From: Viscum album | Lineage: Eukaryota > Streptophyta > Magnoliopsida > Santalales > Viscaceae | Length of the DNA stretch: 64,000 bases | Direction of reading: 5' to 3' | Assembly (NCBI GenBank): GCA_963277665.1 | Contig: OY728147.1 | Span: forward strand, 1,266,035,424 to 1,266,099,423 | Made by a program: the position numbers and the translations under genes | The notes under the pieces: generated by a model | What the model saw: only the letters and a program-made list of their open reading frames with translations | The model's database searches: none | What the model was told of the DNA's origin: nothing | Part shown: piece by piece, positions 63,149 through 64,000 of the stretch | Position numbering within the stretch: the stretch's first letter is position 1 | Layout of the letters: each line of letters starts with the position of its first letter

Positions 63149-63184
63149 CCCGTGTTAAACATGGGAAGCTGAGGAAAACCTCAG
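63149..63184 (+). other. Double hairpin, possible third copy, in F
   Basis: CCCGTG (63149-63154) pairs with CATGGG (63160-63165), then AAG, then CTGAGG (63169-63174) pairs with CCTCAG (63179-63184) around AAAA. The flanking consensus of copies 1 and 2 is missing, so it may be only similar in form. Confidence 0.45.
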
Positions 63185-64000
63185 GTGACACAGTTCCCCG
63201 CACCCAGTACGGGATGCCTCAGGCCATCATGCCTTCGAGAAGCCTTATTAGGGACGGAAGACAGACGTGCAGAGCCGCAGTGTCACGACACGCCCCCAGC
63301 ACCCAGACACACCCGGCCTTCTCACTGCAGGTTGCTGCCCCGCCCAGACTCCTTGGAGCGTCCGGGCGGAAGCAGCGTAATTAACCGGTGTCCATGAAGA
63401 TATGGCGCCGGGAACGAGATTCAAGAACATTCTTAAGTCTATGAGGGAGACCCGGATTAGGCGACGAGTTCCGAGGAGACGTCCAAGGAAGGAGGAGCCG
63501 ACATCCCATCATCCCGGTTTCGATCAAGGAGCAGACGCCCCTGAATAAGGGACGAATGCCGCCCGCCCTTGGAAAGCGGGACTGCGGGACCACAAGCCGC
63601 GCGCCCATCCCCTCGGGTTGACGGGTGCACGCGCGAACGCGTCTTGGCGGAACAGCGTAACCCGACGCACATCCGCACCGAAACAGAAAAATGGTGAACC
63701 CGACGTGAATCTCTTCTCCTCGATACGAAGACCGATGGCTTTCAGAGGTGTTGGAAGACCGGCGTGTTGCCCGGCCAAGCATTCAGTCTTACCCGCCAGG
63801 GGCTGGGGAAGGGACATCGGGCACTCCGTCTCGCAACGTCGAGGGCCTGGGTTCCCCCCACGGAAGGCGTCGTGGCGCTAATGGTTGGTTGTCGATTCCT
63901 TTTTCCTGTCAGTGTTAATGGGTCCTTCTCCCTGCTTTCAGAAATCAGGTCGCCCGATCCAGTGCCCGATCGCCACCCGCCCACTGGCGCAGAGGTAGGG

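Larger units (their letters stand above)
61000..64000 (+). mobile_element. Element F: 5' part of a CpG-rich LTR-type element, family unknown
   Basis: At 61000 the AT-rich E protease changes abruptly to very GC- and CpG-rich DNA beginning TGATATTGTTGTAGACGCC. A TATA box at 61260 on the plus strand, no protein similarity, and many repeats fit an LTR plus 5' leader, with coding beyond the window. The bases before it, AGGCG, would be the TSD. I could not fix the LTR end. Two candidate primer sites were weighed, TGGCGCCGGGAACG at 63403 and TGGTGAACCCGACG at 63692; neither matches a tRNA I know well. A Tat/Ogre or Athila relation is possible but unproven. Open frames here are by-products of GC content. 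Confidence 0.55.

Noticed and set aside
63403..63712. Primer-binding site of element F
   Set aside because: TGGCGCCGGGAACG and TGGTGAACCCGACG both look plausible, but neither matches a remembered plant tRNA 3' end over more than ~8 bases, so none is annotated.
61000..64000. Ribosomal DNA spacer
   Set aside because: GC-rich with subrepeats and a TATA-like box, but no 18S, 5.8S or 25S sequence and it abruptly interrupts a retrotransposon gene.

Overview
The window looks like intergenic nuclear DNA of a large-genome flowering plant. Nearly everything recognisable is LTR-retrotransposon, mostly Ty3/gypsy chromoviruses of the Tekay/Del type. There are also an Athila-like remnant, a probable LINE remnant and the GC-rich start of an unassigned LTR element. 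I see no host protein gene, rRNA or tRNA. The species cannot be told from this sequence. The background is very AT-rich and poor in CpG, while two younger insertions (A and F) are GC- and CpG-rich.

Layout. (1) 1-1614: part of an LTR (G), minus strand, a diverged relative of the element B LTR. (2) ~1690-2960: decayed Athila-type integrase (H), plus strand, abutting G. (3) ~2960-10660: AT-rich, nothing recognised. (4) ~10663-52990: a four-element nest. The oldest element D (minus) is split twice: by A (16958-28567, minus, TSD ACTTG) in its gag/leader part, and by C (about 29020-51283, minus) in its 5' LTR. C is itself split inside its reverse transcriptase by B (34299-46111, plus, TSD CCTAT). 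(5) ~53000-57880: AT-rich, with a probable L1-type LINE reverse-transcriptase remnant near 56040-56290. (6) 57879-60999: element E (plus), with 5' LTR, tRNA-iMet primer site, decayed gag and protease. (7) 61000-64000: element F, inserted in the E protease and running off the window. F is CpG-rich, with a TATA box, dense GCGCGCAA motifs, a GACGTTAAACTG repeat array and duplicated RNA-hairpin modules whose stems differ by compensatory changes.

A and B keep the full order gag-protease-RT-RNase H-integrase-chromodomain between ~3.3-3.6 kb LTRs. Neither is intact. The A gag-pol carries nine in-frame stops (seven TAG, two TGA, no TAA) and a frameshift. B has two stops and one single-base frameshift. 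C, D, E and H survive only as stop-riddled similarity, recognised by reading short conserved motifs and by matching LTR pairs by eye.

The most unusual signals are the repeated covarying hairpins and motif array in F, the chain of stem-loops in the transcribed part of the B LTR, and the cytosine-decay-like nonsense pattern in A. All element boundaries with TSDs were read directly. Those of C, D, E, G and H are approximate.
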